Source: Thermoguttaceae bacterium (GTDB lineage Bacteria > Planctomycetota > Planctomycetia > Pirellulales > Thermoguttaceae). From it: DNA of 64,000 bases. The position numbers were made by a program, and so were the translations under genes. The DNA is taken from assembly GCA_017407125.1 (NCBI GenBank), contig JAFQXE010000022.1:1-64000 (forward strand), written 5' to 3'. Shown here piece after piece: positions 8,179-17,720 of the stretch. The notes beneath the pieces are model-generated. The model saw only the letters and a list, made by a program, of their open reading frames with translations, had not been told where the DNA came from and did no database searches. The number at the start of each line of letters is the position of its first letter. Within the stretch, counting starts at the first letter, position 1.

Positions 8179-10479
8179 ATGACAATCAACAAACAGGACG
8201 CCCGCGAAGCGATTCTCAAACACGTTAAAAGAATCAACTATTCCCCGGTCAAAGCGTCACGGCTGGCGCAGCAGGTCGGATTTGCCAAACACGATTTGGA
8301 AGCCGTCAAAAAGCTGATAAAAGACATGATTTCCGAAGGCGTTCTGCGTTACGGCAGCGGACATAGAATCCGCGCGGCGGAACAACAGGTCAAGGTGGAC
8401 AAGTCCGAAAAAACAATTACAGGAATCTATTTCCGGAAAGGTCCCGGGCGCGGCGTGGTTCGTCAGCCAGGCTTGGACAAGACCAAGCAAAATGAGATTT
8501 CCATCAAAGGCGACGACGTTCTCAACGCCTCTGACAGAGACACCGTTTCCGTCGTTCTGGATGGGAATCGTCTAAACAGAAAAGGACAGCGAATTGGCCG
8601 CATTGTCGACGTTCTGGAACGGCAAACGAAAAACTTCGTTGGCACGTTCAAGTTCATCGGCGCGTCCGGATACGTCGAAGTTGACGGCGGCTTGTTCGAT
8701 AAACCGGTTTGGGTCGGCGACGCTCGCAGTAAAAATATCGAAGAGAATACAAAAGTCGTTATTGAGATGGTTCGGTTCCCCGAAGGCGAACGTCAGGGCG
8801 AGGGCGTCATTACGGAAATTCTCGGTCCCCGCGGCGTCCCGGAAGTCGATACAATGTCGGTTATTCGCCGGTACGAACTTCCCTACAAGTTCCCGGAAGA
8901 GGTTCTCGCATACACGCGCCAAATCATCAATCGATACCCGGAAACAATTCCCGTCAATCGAACTGACCTGACCAACAGAGCGTACATCATCACCATTGAC
9001 CCGGAAGACGCTCAGGATTTCGACGACGCGATTTCTCTGGAGCGGCTCTCAAACGGCTCCGTAATTTTGGGCGTTCACATTGCGGACGTCTCGTACTTTG
9101 TCGACGAGGGTTCCATTCTGGATCAGGAAGCGCGCATGCGCGGCAACAGCGTCTATCTGCCAGACCGCGTCCTGCCGATGCTGCCGGAACAGATTTGCAA
9201 CTCGATGGCGTCTCTGCAGCCTAATCAAAACCGTTTCTGCAAGTCCGTTTTCATGGAATACACGTCAGACGGCATTCGCACCAACGTCGAGATTAAAAAT
9301 ACCGTGATTCGCTCTGCGGAACGCCTGACTTATGAGCAGGTGGATCAGTATTTCAATACTGGTAACGCCAACATCGCCACACAAACCAAGGCGCTGCTGA
9401 GCGACCTGCGTTCGCTGGCGCTGACGCTTCGCCGCCGTCGGGACGAAAAGGGCTGTCTGCACCTCAACCTGCCGGAAGCCAAAATTCTTTACAACGCCAA
9501 AGGCGAAATTACCGGCGTCAAGAAAGAAGTTACTACGGAAAGTCACAGTCTGATTGAAGAGTTCATGGTCTCCGCCAACGAAGCGGTCGCGGAATTCCTC
9601 ACTCAAAAAGGCGAAACGTTTATTCGTCGAATTCACCTTCCGCCGATTCCCAAAAAGGTGGCGCGATTCGACAGCTTTGTTTCAGAGCTGGGAATTCATG
9701 AAATCGACGGAAAAGTTCAGTACCGCATTCAGGACGTTCTGCAAAAAACGGCTGGCACCGCTTACGAATACCCGGTGCATCAGGCGGCTCTTCGCGCCAT
9801 GCAGCGAGCGGAATACTCGCCCGCCCAGGAAGGGCATTTCGCACTGGCGTCTGCGTGCTACTGTCACTTTACGTCGCCCATCAGACGCTATTCCGACTTA
9901 ACCGTCCACCGTCTGTTACAGGCAATTATCACCGGAACGAAGCCCAACCGTCATCTGGACGAAATCGGCTTCCTGGCGGAACATCTTACCGACACGGAAC
10001 AGCGGGCGGATGACGCTGAACGCGACCTCGTCGCGTTGAAAATCGCCAAATACATGGAAACGCAAATCGGCAGAGAAATGACCGCCGTCATTTCCGGCGT
10101 CGCCAAGACAGGGATTTTCGTTCAGGGAACGGAAATGCCATTTGAAAGCCTGCTGACGTCCAACGACTTGCCGGACGACGAATACTACTTTGAAGAAGCT
10201 CTCCAGACCTTCACCGGATACAAAGCGGAAAACTGCTTCCGACTGGGCGACAAACTCGCGTTGCGGCTGGAAGGCGTCGAATATGCGTCTGAAGGACCGC
10301 AGCTCAAGTTTAAATTCCTCCGCATTGTACAGAGAGTTAAACCTGTCAGCTCCGACGGCGCGCCGCTGTCCGGCTCCGCTCAACGGGTAAGAAACAACCG
10401 ACAGTTTACCCCGCTGCCCAAAGACTGGATGACTCTTTCAAAGAGAATCAAGCCGAAGAATAAGAGGAACGTTAAGTGA
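8179..10479 (+). CDS. rnr: ribonuclease R (RNase II/RNB family exoribonuclease)
   Basis: 766 residues from the ATG at 8179; an upstream TTG would add an unconserved AT-rich leader, so the ATG is preferred. An N-terminal winged-helix region is followed by cold-shock/OB domains (about 70-220), the RNB catalytic domain with the metal-binding acidic motif DPEDAQDFDDAISL (about 273-286), and a C-terminal S1 domain (about 630-715). A basic tail ends the protein. The enzyme degrades RNA 3' to 5', including structured RNA and defective transcripts. The gene is monocistronic; a PIN-domain gene begins 48 bp later. Confidence 0.93.
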   Translation: MTINKQDAREAILKHVKRINYSPVKASRLAQQVGFAKHDLEAVKKLIKDMISEGVLRYGSGHRIRAAEQQVKVDKSEKTITGIYFRKGPGRGVVRQPGLDKTKQNEISIKGDDVLNASDRDTVSVVLDGNRLNRKGQRIGRIVDVLERQTKNFVGTFKFIGASGYVEVDGGLFDKPVWVGDARSKNIEENTKVVIEMVRFPEGERQGEGVITEILGPRGVPEVDTMSVIRRYELPYKFPEEVLAYTRQIINRYPETIPVNRTDLTNRAYIITIDPEDAQDFDDAISLERLSNGSVILGVHIADVSYFVDEGSILDQEARMRGNSVYLPDRVLPMLPEQICNSMASLQPNQNRFCKSVFMEYTSDGIRTNVEIKNTVIRSAERLTYEQVDQYFNTGNANIATQTKALLSDLRSLALTLRRRRDEKGCLHLNLPEAKILYNAKGEITGVKKEVTTESHSLIEEFMVSANEAVAEFLTQKGETFIRRIHLPPIPKKVARFDSFVSELGIHEIDGKVQYRIQDVLQKTAGTAYEYPVHQAALRAMQRAEYSPAQEGHFALASACYCHFTSPIRRYSDLTVHRLLQAIITGTKPNRHLDEIGFLAEHLTDTEQRADDAERDLVALKIAKYMETQIGREMTAVISGVAKTGIFVQGTEMPFESLLTSNDLPDDEYYFEEALQTFTGYKAENCFRLGDKLALRLEGVEYASEGPQLKFKFLRIVQRVKPVSSDGAPLSGSAQRVRNNRQFTPLPKDWMTLSKRIKPKNKRNVK

Positions 10480-10527
10480 GGGAATAGGGAATGTATTGAT
10501 CGTCAAATCGTCTAATCATTATACTAT

Positions 10528-10989
10528 ATGAGGAAAATGATAAAGGTTTATTTAGATAACTGTTGCTATAACAGACCGTTTGACGATCAATCCCAAACTC
10601 GAATTCGTCTGGAGTCTCAGGCAAAAATACAAATTCAAAAAATGATACAAGATGGAACATTATCCCTTGTGTCGTCGTATATACTTTGGGATGAAAATAA
10701 TCGTAACCCTAAAACGTATAATAAAAACAATATTTCACAATTTATACTAAACAATACGCAATTTTTCATCTCGACGCGCCAAGCGCCCAATGTCGAAAAA
10801 ATAGCAATTCCAATTCAACAATCAGGCATTAAATCAAATGACGCTCTGCATATTGCAAGCGCTATATTTGCCAATTGTAATTTTTTCATTACAACGGACG
10901 ACAGATTACTAAAATATACGGATTCCAGAATTATCATTTACACGCCAATTGATTTTATTAAAAATGAGTACTCCAATTGTAAATATTGA
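10528..10989 (+). CDS. PIN-domain protein, VapC-like putative toxin
   Basis: 153 residues, AT-rich compared with its neighbours. The N-terminus KVYLDNCCYNRPFDDQ carries the first acidic residue of a PIN nuclease; SNDALHIASAIF and FITTDDRLL supply the later acidic residues. This subgroup of PIN proteins with YLDNCC-NRPFDDQ is common in gut and aquatic bacteria and often pairs with a small protein like the one encoded next. PIN toxins cleave RNA; the target cannot be read here. Its end overlaps the start of the partner by 26 bp. The base composition suggests horizontal acquisition. Confidence 0.8.
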   Translation: MRKMIKVYLDNCCYNRPFDDQSQTRIRLESQAKIQIQKMIQDGTLSLVSSYILWDENNRNPKTYNKNNISQFILNNTQFFISTRQAPNVEKIAIPIQQSGIKSNDALHIASAIFANCNFFITTDDRLLKYTDSRIIIYTPIDFIKNEYSNCKY

Positions 10990-11224
10990 CAACATGACAA
11001 TCGACGAATTGCTCCAACGAGGAATGGAAACTCTTTCTGTAACTCTGGGAATAGTCGGGGCAGAACGTTTTATTATGGCAATTCAAACAGAACCGTTCGA
11101 TTATACGCAGTGGAAACAAGAACATTCTACTGACGAACCCGTTGAAGTTTGTCATCAGCAAATTCTCGACAGATGTCAAAACAATCCTATTCCAAAAGAG
11201 TTGGATATATTACCAGAGAAATAA
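10964..11224 (+). CDS. small partner of PIN protein, putative antitoxin
   Basis: 86 residues from the ATG at 10964, overlapping the PIN gene by 26 bp in another frame. The sequence GMETLSVTLGIVGAERFIM and the following FDYTQWKQE match, from memory, small proteins regularly encoded beside PIN-domain genes. The toxin-like gene comes first, unlike the classical vapBC order. Binding or neutralisation of the PIN protein is inferred from this pairing only. Confidence 0.65.
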   Translation: MSTPIVNIDNMTIDELLQRGMETLSVTLGIVGAERFIMAIQTEPFDYTQWKQEHSTDEPVEVCHQQILDRCQNNPIPKELDILPEK

Positions 11225-11246
11225 TTTAGGCAAAAGAAAGGACACA

Positions 11247-13052
11247 ATGGACGTAAAACAGTTGCCGGAACGCAAAGACGTTAAACCGGAAGATACATGG
11301 GATTTGACCTCTCTGTTCGCGTCAGACGACGCCTGGGAACAGGAGTTCAAAAAGTATCAAAAACAGATTTCAAAGGTCGAATCGTTCAAGGGAACGCTTA
11401 GCGCCGTCGACTCGATTTTGGACTTGTACAAGTTTCTGGACAAGATCAATCGCATGGGCGAACGGCTGGGAAACTACGCTTTCTTAAAAACGGCTCAGGA
11501 CGCCGGCGACGGCGAAGCGATGGATCGTCAGGGGCGGTTTATTTCCGTTGCGGTCAAGGCGAGCGCCGCGACCAGCTTTATCGAGCCGGAAATTCTGTCG
11601 CTCTCCGCGGCAAAGTTCAAGGCGATTGTCGCTGACCCCAAACTCAAAAAGTACGCTCTGGCTCTTAACCGCATTTGGCGATACAAGCCGCATACGCTTT
11701 CCCAGTCGGAAGAAAAGCTCCTTGCAATGCAGGGCGAAATGGCGGGCAGCGCCAGCAAAATCTTCGACCAGCTGACCGACGTCGACATGCGTTTCGGCGT
11801 CATTAAAGATCATCAAGGACAAAAGATTGAACTGTCACACGCTACGTTCAGCGCGTTGTTGCACGGACCCAAACGAACCGTCAGAAAGCAGGCGTTCGAG
11901 CAGTATTACAAAACTTTTGACGATCACGCCCATACGGTTGCCGCGACGCTGGAAGCGTCAATTCAAAAAGACGTCTACTACGCCAAAGCGCGAAACTTCC
12001 CGTCCGCCCGCGAGATGGCTCTGTTTAACGAGTTCATTCCCGTCTCCGTTTTTGACTCTCTGGTCGAGTCCATCAACCGTCATCTGCCGACGCTGTACAA
12101 ATACTACGCTATTCGTCAGCGGGCGATGAAACTCCCGGACTTGCACATGTACGACACCTACGTCCCGATCGTTCAGGGCTTGGACGTTCACCGCACGTGG
12201 GAGCAGGCGGTTGACCTGGTTTCTCAGGCGGTTGCGCCGCTGGGCGACGAGTACGTTTCGATTATCACGCGAGGTCTGACGACCGAACGCTGGTGTGACA
12301 AGTTCGAAAACCGCGGCAAGAGTTCCGGCGCGTTCTCCTGCGGCGCGTTTGACGGCTTCCCGTACATCTTGATGAACTATCAGGAATCCGTGCTTGACCA
12401 TGTCTTTACGCTTGCTCACGAGGGCGGGCATTCCATGCACTCGTACTATTCCTGTCACACTCAGCCGTTTACCTACCACGATTATGAGCTGTTTGTCGCG
12501 GAAGTCGCCAGCACGTTTAACGAACAGCTTTTGCATCATCTGCTTTTCTCGCAGGCGGGGAACGACAAAAAGCTCAAGGCGTATTTGATCAACCGTCAGA
12601 TTGACGCCATGAAAGCGACGATTTTCCGTCAGACCATGTTTGCCGAGTTTGAACGCGACGCTCACGCCGCCGCCGAAGCAGGGCAGTCGCTGACGCTGGA
12701 CTTGTTCCGAAAGATTTATCGCATTTTGCTGGACAAGTACTTCGGCCCGGACTTCGTTGTTGACGACTTGCTGGAACTGGAATGTCTGCGAATCCCGCAT
12801 TTCTACCGCGCGTTTTACGTCTACAAGTACGCGACAGGCATGTCAGCGGCGATTGCGCTTTCTAACCGCGTTCTCAACGGCGGCGTTAAGGAACGCAACG
12901 ATTACCTCGGGTTCCTCAAAGGCGGCTGCAGTAAAGAACCGCTCGAACTGCTCAAAGGCGCGGGCGTTGACATGTCCACGCCCGCCCCGGTCGATTCCGC
13001 CATGGAATACTTCGGCGCTCTGGTAGACGAATTGGACGAATTGACAAAATGA
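11247..13052 (+). CDS. pepF: oligoendopeptidase F (M3B metallopeptidase)
   Basis: 601 residues from the ATG at 11247, preceded by the ribosome-binding site AGAAAGGA; the longer upstream frame overlaps the antitoxin-like gene and is rejected. The zinc motif HEGGH lies in TLAHEGGHSMHSYY (about residue 390), with the third ligand Glu in VAEVASTFNEQLL. Length and motif match cytoplasmic PepF, which cleaves peptides of roughly 7-17 residues. The stop overlaps the next start as ATGA, so translation with ogt is coupled. Confidence 0.93.
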   Translation: MDVKQLPERKDVKPEDTWDLTSLFASDDAWEQEFKKYQKQISKVESFKGTLSAVDSILDLYKFLDKINRMGERLGNYAFLKTAQDAGDGEAMDRQGRFISVAVKASAATSFIEPEILSLSAAKFKAIVADPKLKKYALALNRIWRYKPHTLSQSEEKLLAMQGEMAGSASKIFDQLTDVDMRFGVIKDHQGQKIELSHATFSALLHGPKRTVRKQAFEQYYKTFDDHAHTVAATLEASIQKDVYYAKARNFPSAREMALFNEFIPVSVFDSLVESINRHLPTLYKYYAIRQRAMKLPDLHMYDTYVPIVQGLDVHRTWEQAVDLVSQAVAPLGDEYVSIITRGLTTERWCDKFENRGKSSGAFSCGAFDGFPYILMNYQESVLDHVFTLAHEGGHSMHSYYSCHTQPFTYHDYELFVAEVASTFNEQLLHHLLFSQAGNDKKLKAYLINRQIDAMKATIFRQTMFAEFERDAHAAAEAGQSLTLDLFRKIYRILLDKYFGPDFVVDDLLELECLRIPHFYRAFYVYKYATGMSAAIALSNRVLNGGVKERNDYLGFLKGGCSKEPLELLKGAGVDMSTPAPVDSAMEYFGALVDELDELTK

Positions 13053-13519
13053 TCGACGATTGCCTGAACTCGCAACACTGGCATATCGTTATTAGAGACA
13101 ACGCAGTCGTTGAACTGAACTATTCAGCAAACGACTGCTCTGTTGTTTCTGGATTATCTCAAGATTGTTCAACCGCTTTGGAACGAGAAGCGCGGCGGCA
13201 GTTGGAAGAATACTTTGCCGGGCGAAGACAGACTTTTGATTTGCCGCTGCGTCCTCAAGGGACGGACTTTCAGCGGCGCGTCTGGAAAGAGTTGTTACAG
13301 ATACCCTACGGTCAGACGGCGACTTACGGTCAGATCGCGAAAAGAATCGGGAATCCGAACGCGGCGCGCGCCGTCGGACAAGCCTGCAACGCCAACTCGA
13401 TCCCGATTTTTATTCCCTGTCATCGGGTCGTCGGTTCCAACAGCCGCTTAACGGGTTTCGCCCTCGGGCTGGACGTCAAAACAGCTCTGCTGGAACTGGA
13501 ACGTGAGACGTTATTCTGA
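13049..13519 (+). CDS. ogt: methylated-DNA--protein-cysteine methyltransferase
   Basis: 156 residues. The active-site motif IPCHRVVGSN is present (Cys about 121), preceded by the DNA-binding helix region with RAVGQACNANSIPIFIPC. The protein transfers methyl groups from O6-methylguanine in DNA to its own cysteine. The start overlaps pepF by four bases. The 3' end overlaps the convergent anti-sigma-like gene by nine bases. Confidence 0.92.
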   Translation: MIDDCLNSQHWHIVIRDNAVVELNYSANDCSVVSGLSQDCSTALEREARRQLEEYFAGRRQTFDLPLRPQGTDFQRRVWKELLQIPYGQTATYGQIAKRIGNPNAARAVGQACNANSIPIFIPCHRVVGSNSRLTGFALGLDVKTALLELERETLF

Positions 13520-14797
13520 TTTCTTTTTAATCTCAATCGTCTTTTCGACAATAGTCTTGAATTCCAGGCGTTTCGCGTCGTCGCCAACGGAATCTTTGAG
13601 CAAGTCCAGAACTTCCTCAAACGCCTTGACGTCTGCAGGTTCTGGGCAGGAAAGAACCTCGCCAAACTGATTCACCGCTTTGACAAATTGAGAGTCTTTG
13701 TCGTCTGTCGTTTCACTCTTGCGTTCTTGTTCTTTTGCTTTTATAGGTTCAGCGACCCCGAAATAACTGAGCCACTGTTCAACTTTGACGCTTCCCGGAT
13801 CAGGAAGTTTGTTCTCTTCCAGTACGCTTTTACGGAGCGTCGCGTAAGAATCCAGAGCAGGGGCGGCGTCAGCGGCAGCAACGCCTTGTCGGTTCAGTTT
13901 AAAAGCAGCCTTTTTCCCCGCATTCGCACCGCGCTGAATTTCCAGCCGTTTGTTCATTTGATCAACCGCCATCTCGCCCAGAGATTCCTCTGGAAGAAGT
14001 TCCTCTTTCATCGGAGGAATCTCGCCCTTAATCGGAGCCATGCCGTCGGCGGTTTTCTGACTGGGAACGTCGTACAGAGCGTTTCTCATAAAATACTGAG
14101 CATGAGCTTCTTCTTCCGGCTCCGGCGATTCCGGCGCGTTTCTAAAAGCCTTGATTTCAGGAATATTGGAGTCTCCTAAAGCCGGGGCAGCCGCCGGCGC
14201 CGGCGCAGCCATGTCTTCTTCTGCCATATCCGCATCAGCAGTTCCTGCTTCCAGAGCAATATCTTCGGCAACAGCTTCCTCAACGTCTTCTTCAGCAACG
14301 TCAGCGCCTCCCATCGCATTTAAGGCGAATTGAGGAGCTTCTTCCTGAGCGTCTTCCAAAACAGACTTCTCAGCCGCAGACGACATTTCATTCATCGAAG
14401 GATTCGTTACAATCGAGGATTTAATCGTTTTCACATTTGGCGACATAGCAATCTGTATGTCTTTACTGACAAACTGGGGATAGATCAGGGCGCCCGCCAC
14501 AACAATCAACGCCAAAGCGGCAGCGGTAAACGCAAAACGACGCGCCAGACGGCCTTGAGGCTTTTCCGTCTTAACAAGCGTCTTCGGTTTATCGGTTTTC
14601 TTTTCAAGAGTTTGAACGGCTTCGTCCGAAAGAACAAAGACGTCTGACAACAGCCCGTCCGCACGGCGAACCTTTTCCACCTGAGCCGCCAATTCAGGAC
14701 GCTTTTGCAGTTCCTCTTCGACAGCCGTCGCCTCGTCTGGCTCCAGTTCCCCCAGAGCGTACAAAATCAGCAATTCTTCTAAATTATTGTTTTCCAT
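13511..14797 (-). CDS. anti-sigma-factor-like single-pass membrane protein
   Basis: 428 residues. The N-terminal helical part (1-60, ending near VFVLSDEA) resembles the sigma-binding domain of RskA/ChrR-type anti-sigma factors, without the HxxxCxxC zinc motif. One TM segment spans about 88-108 (FTAAALALIVVAGALIYPQF). The outer part is acidic and Ala-rich at 150-215, then a mixed region to the C-terminus. It starts 16 bp downstream of an ECF sigma gene and is surely co-transcribed. The signal sensed by the outer part is unknown. Confidence 0.75.
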   Translation of the reverse strand: MENNNLEELLILYALGELEPDEATAVEEELQKRPELAAQVEKVRRADGLLSDVFVLSDEAVQTLEKKTDKPKTLVKTEKPQGRLARRFAFTAAALALIVVAGALIYPQFVSKDIQIAMSPNVKTIKSSIVTNPSMNEMSSAAEKSVLEDAQEEAPQFALNAMGGADVAEEDVEEAVAEDIALEAGTADADMAEEDMAAPAPAAAPALGDSNIPEIKAFRNAPESPEPEEEAHAQYFMRNALYDVPSQKTADGMAPIKGEIPPMKEELLPEESLGEMAVDQMNKRLEIQRGANAGKKAAFKLNRQGVAAADAAPALDSYATLRKSVLEENKLPDPGSVKVEQWLSYFGVAEPIKAKEQERKSETTDDKDSQFVKAVNQFGEVLSCPEPADVKAFEEVLDLLKDSVGDDAKRLEFKTIVEKTIEIKKKSE

Positions 14798-14813
14798 GGC
14801 AGGATTATCTCTA

Positions 14814-15326
14814 TTATTTATACGCTTCCAATTCCTTTGACAATTGAGCTATTGTTTCTGACAGTATTCGCCGAACGTTTCCGTACGACAGACCAACAAC
14901 CTCCGCAATGTCTTTCGCCTTCATCTGTTCGTCATACCGCAGATGGAGGATTTCCTGTTTTTGAGGCGAAAGCTGATTGACTTTCTGACGAACTATCGCC
15001 TGCAATTCCGACGTCTGGGCGTTTTGATCCGGAGACGCCGGCGGGGTAAACAGACTTCGGTACGCCAGCGACGACTCGCTGTTCTCATCGGACGTGAGTT
15101 TCGCGTGAAGTTTCCTGCGTCTGTGCTGATCTATCATGTAGTTCCTCGCTGTTCGATACAGATAGTTGCGAAGCTGGTCGCCCTGATACGATTTCCCTGA
15201 ACCGAGATACCGTAAAAAGACTTCCTGCGTTACGTCTTCCGCCTCATTGCGAGACCCCGTTACGCGAAGCGCGTATCGATATATCTGATCGTAAAAAGGA
15301 AGTAAATCGCTGGGAATTTGCGTCAT
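14814..15326 (-). CDS. ECF-family RNA polymerase sigma factor
   Basis: 170 residues. Region 2 contains the conserved NEAEDVTQEVFLRYL segment with the following YLYRTARNYMIDQHRRR (-10 binding); region 4 contains KAKDIAEVVGLSYGNVRRIL, the -35 recognising helix-turn-helix. No extra domains. The downstream single-pass protein is the likely anti-sigma partner. The regulon cannot be read from this window. Confidence 0.92.
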   Translation of the reverse strand: MTQIPSDLLPFYDQIYRYALRVTGSRNEAEDVTQEVFLRYLGSGKSYQGDQLRNYLYRTARNYMIDQHRRRKLHAKLTSDENSESSLAYRSLFTPPASPDQNAQTSELQAIVRQKVNQLSPQKQEILHLRYDEQMKAKDIAEVVGLSYGNVRRILSETIAQLSKELEAYK

Positions 15327-15390
15327 TATTATTTAAAACAATCGAAATTCAAGTTGTTCTGTATGTTATTACGGACAACGATGAAAAATG

Positions 15391-15518
15391 TTAGGGAATG
15401 GGGAATGGGGAATAGGGAGTAGGGAATAGTTTTTAAACACGAAAAACGCAAAATTAACGAAAAACACGAAAATTTAAATTTCTTTCGTCTTTTTCGCTTA
15501 TTTCGTGTATTTCGTGTT
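15391..15518. repeat. 7-bp array plus inverted 9-bp-type arrays
   Basis: 15391-15430 has the units GGGAATG, GGGAATG, GGGAATA, GGGAGTA, GGGAATA. 15434-15518 has facing arrays of AACACGAAAA type and TTTCGTGTAT type that can form one long imperfect hairpin. Similar arrays recur at 40190-40222. Confidence 0.75.
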
Positions 15519-15538
15519 AAAAATCTACCGGGCGCAAC

Positions 15539-17038
15539 TTATCCAAGTTCGCCTGATCGGTCAACATACGCGGTTGTATGAAGCAGTTTTTCGCTAAGGT
15601 CAGCGCCGCCTTTGGAAAGGAACTCGGAATAGGCGCGCTGAACGTCCGGATTTTCGTGCGCCAGCCGGGGTTTGTCGCCGTGAATCATGCCGTACAGACC
15701 TTTGATTCTGGCTTGTCGGACGGCTTGAAACGCCTCGCGTCCTTTGACGATTGGCTGACCTCCGCCGCCAATGCATCCGCCGGGACAGATCATCACTTCG
15801 ACGAAATCGTACTTGACTTCCCCGTCGCGAATCTTCGTCAGCAACGCGCGGGCGTTCGCCCCGCCGTGGACAGCGGCGACTTTGATTTTCCCGGCTTTGC
15901 CGAGGTCAACTTCCGCCTCTTTGACGCCGTCCATGCCGCGAATGGCGGTAAACTCCTGAAGCTGCGGCGGAGCGGGTTTGTCGTTGATGTACCAGTACGC
16001 CGTCCGCAGAGTCGCCTCCATAACGCCGCCGGTCGCGCCAAAAATCAGACCAGCGTCCGTTTCGTGACTCATAACGGAATCGAACGGCGCCGGCTCCAGG
16101 TCTTCAAAGTCGATTCCCGACTCGTCAATCCAGCGCCCCAACTCCCGAACGGTAATCGCCCAATCCATGTCGCGGACGGCGTCGCTGCCCGCCAGTTTGC
16201 CAGCAGCGTTCATTTCCGGGCGAGTAATCTCGTACTTTTTCGCCGTACATGGAGCAACCAGAGCCGAGACGATTTTAGACGGGTCCAGTTTCATCTCTTT
16301 GGCGAACATGGACTTAATCAACGCACCCTGCATGAGCATCGGGCTTTTCGACGTCGATAGATACGGCAAGAATTCCGGGAACCAGTATTCCGCAAACGAC
16401 ACCCAGCCCGGACAGCAGGACGTAAACATCGGGAAGCGCCGCGGCTCGTTCGATTCAAGCCTTTTGATAAACTCTTTCGCCTCCTCAACTACCGTCAAGT
16501 CCGCGCCAAAGGTCGTATCGAAGACGTAATCGAACCCCAGTTCCTTCAACGCGGCAACGGTTTTCCCCTCGACGTTGGTTCCCGGGGCGAAGCCGAACAG
16601 TTCTCCCAACGACACCCGCACTGCCGGGGCGACGGAAATTGCCGACGTTACCCCGGTCGCCTTGATCGCTCGTCCCAAACCGGGGTAGACGTACCGTTCT
16701 GTCATCGCGCCGGACTTGCACAGATTCGTACACTGTCCGCAATGGATGCAAATCGGCTTTTTCGTTACTTTGATATCGTAATAGCCGCGAACCGACTGCA
16801 AAACGCCGCACGACTTCTGGCAATGGTCGCACATCTGACACTTCGCCTGACGCCAGACGATCGACGGATTGTCGAGCGCAATGGGCGTTGGCGTTCCGAA
16901 CCCTTCCGTCGACAAGGCGTTTCCGGGCTGTCCCCAGCCCTGGGCGTCTGACGTCTGAGGCAAATTCAAAACAGCCAGCGGCGTCATCGCGCCAACTTGC
17001 AGCATAGTTCTTCTGTTCATTTGATTCCAAGCTTTCAT
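15539..17038 (-). CDS. [FeFe] hydrogenase with Tat-like leader
   Basis: 499 residues. Two [4Fe-4S] motifs (Cys67/70/73/77 and Cys97/100/103/107) form a ferredoxin domain. The H-cluster motifs are FTSCCPGW (about 205), APCTAKKYE (about 260) and MICPGGCIGGGGQP (about 416). The adjacent CC keeps the residue used for proton transfer in catalytic enzymes. The N-terminus MNRRTMLQVGAMTPLAVL (start possibly at Met7) resembles a twin-arginine leader, which would place the enzyme outside the cytoplasm. No hydE, hydF or hydG maturase and no second hydrogenase subunit is next to it. H2 production or uptake cannot be decided from sequence. Confidence 0.88.
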   Translation of the reverse strand: MKAWNQMNRRTMLQVGAMTPLAVLNLPQTSDAQGWGQPGNALSTEGFGTPTPIALDNPSIVWRQAKCQMCDHCQKSCGVLQSVRGYYDIKVTKKPICIHCGQCTNLCKSGAMTERYVYPGLGRAIKATGVTSAISVAPAVRVSLGELFGFAPGTNVEGKTVAALKELGFDYVFDTTFGADLTVVEEAKEFIKRLESNEPRRFPMFTSCCPGWVSFAEYWFPEFLPYLSTSKSPMLMQGALIKSMFAKEMKLDPSKIVSALVAPCTAKKYEITRPEMNAAGKLAGSDAVRDMDWAITVRELGRWIDESGIDFEDLEPAPFDSVMSHETDAGLIFGATGGVMEATLRTAYWYINDKPAPPQLQEFTAIRGMDGVKEAEVDLGKAGKIKVAAVHGGANARALLTKIRDGEVKYDFVEVMICPGGCIGGGGQPIVKGREAFQAVRQARIKGLYGMIHGDKPRLAHENPDVQRAYSEFLSKGGADLSEKLLHTTAYVDRSGELG

Positions 17039-17215
17039 TCTGACAAAAGGAAATCTGAATCAACCGGGCAAACACTCGAAAAATCAAATTTCCCATGACG
17101 GTTTCAATCACCCGTTGTATTTAATATTATATAATTAATTTTGAAAAAAAGCAAGGCGCTGTCAGTCAGTCATTTTTAAGAATCCTTAATATTCAAGAAG
17201 AACATATAAAACAAA

Positions 17216-17245
17216 CAGGCGAACCGCATAAAAGCGATTCGCCTG
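17216..17245 (-). terminator. intrinsic terminator of the Pro-rich secreted protein gene
   Basis: CAGGCGAACCGC and GCGATTCGCCTG pair (one mismatch) around ATAAAA. Reading leftward, a T-rich tract TTTGTTTTA follows, so it serves the leftward gene at 17307-17642. Confidence 0.75.
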
Positions 17246-17306
17246 TCTTAATTACGTGAATTACAAATGGATGACGCAGTTCTCAATCAGTCATCCTTAA
17301 TTCACT

Positions 17307-17642
17307 TTACAACCCGATTGAAATACCAACGTTGGGCGTGCCGAGATAAATTCCGGATCGAGGATAGTAGTATCCTGGCGTGTACAGCGGCGCAGGCGCG
17401 GGCAGCGGAACGACAACCGGAGCCGGCGGGGGGGGAGGCAGCGGACGATAGTAACGGGGCGGCGGGGGAGCCGGACGATAGGGCGCCGGTCCAGGTCGGT
17501 AACCCGGAGCGGGGGCGTGATGGGGCGCAGGGCCCGGACGGTAGCCCGGACCAGGTCCGCGATGAGGTCCCTGAGCCATCGCGGAGCCACACAGAGCCAG
17601 GCACAGCCCGACTGCAATCATGGCAGCAAGAATCTTTTTCAT
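17307..17642 (-). CDS. small Pro-rich secreted protein, family copy 1
   Basis: 111 residues. A clear signal peptide ends at AMAQ (residues 1-23). The mature part is almost entirely Pro, Gly, Arg, Tyr and His with GPAPHHAPAPGYRPGPAP-like repeats, and ends IYLGTPNVGISIGL. It shares the leader and the hydrophobic GI-x-I-x-L end with the proteins at 21505-21897 and 22170-22463. The function is unknown; the short conserved end may be an interaction or outer-membrane signal. Confidence 0.8.
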   Translation of the reverse strand: MKKILAAMIAVGLCLALCGSAMAQGPHRGPGPGYRPGPAPHHAPAPGYRPGPAPYRPAPPPPRYYRPLPPPPPAPVVVPLPAPAPLYTPGYYYPRSGIYLGTPNVGISIGL

Positions 17643-17720
17643 GGTTTGATCTCCTTGTATCGATAGTTGGAATGATTATTGGTTAAATTGAAGTTATTTT
17701 GTCAATGAATTCAAATCTGA

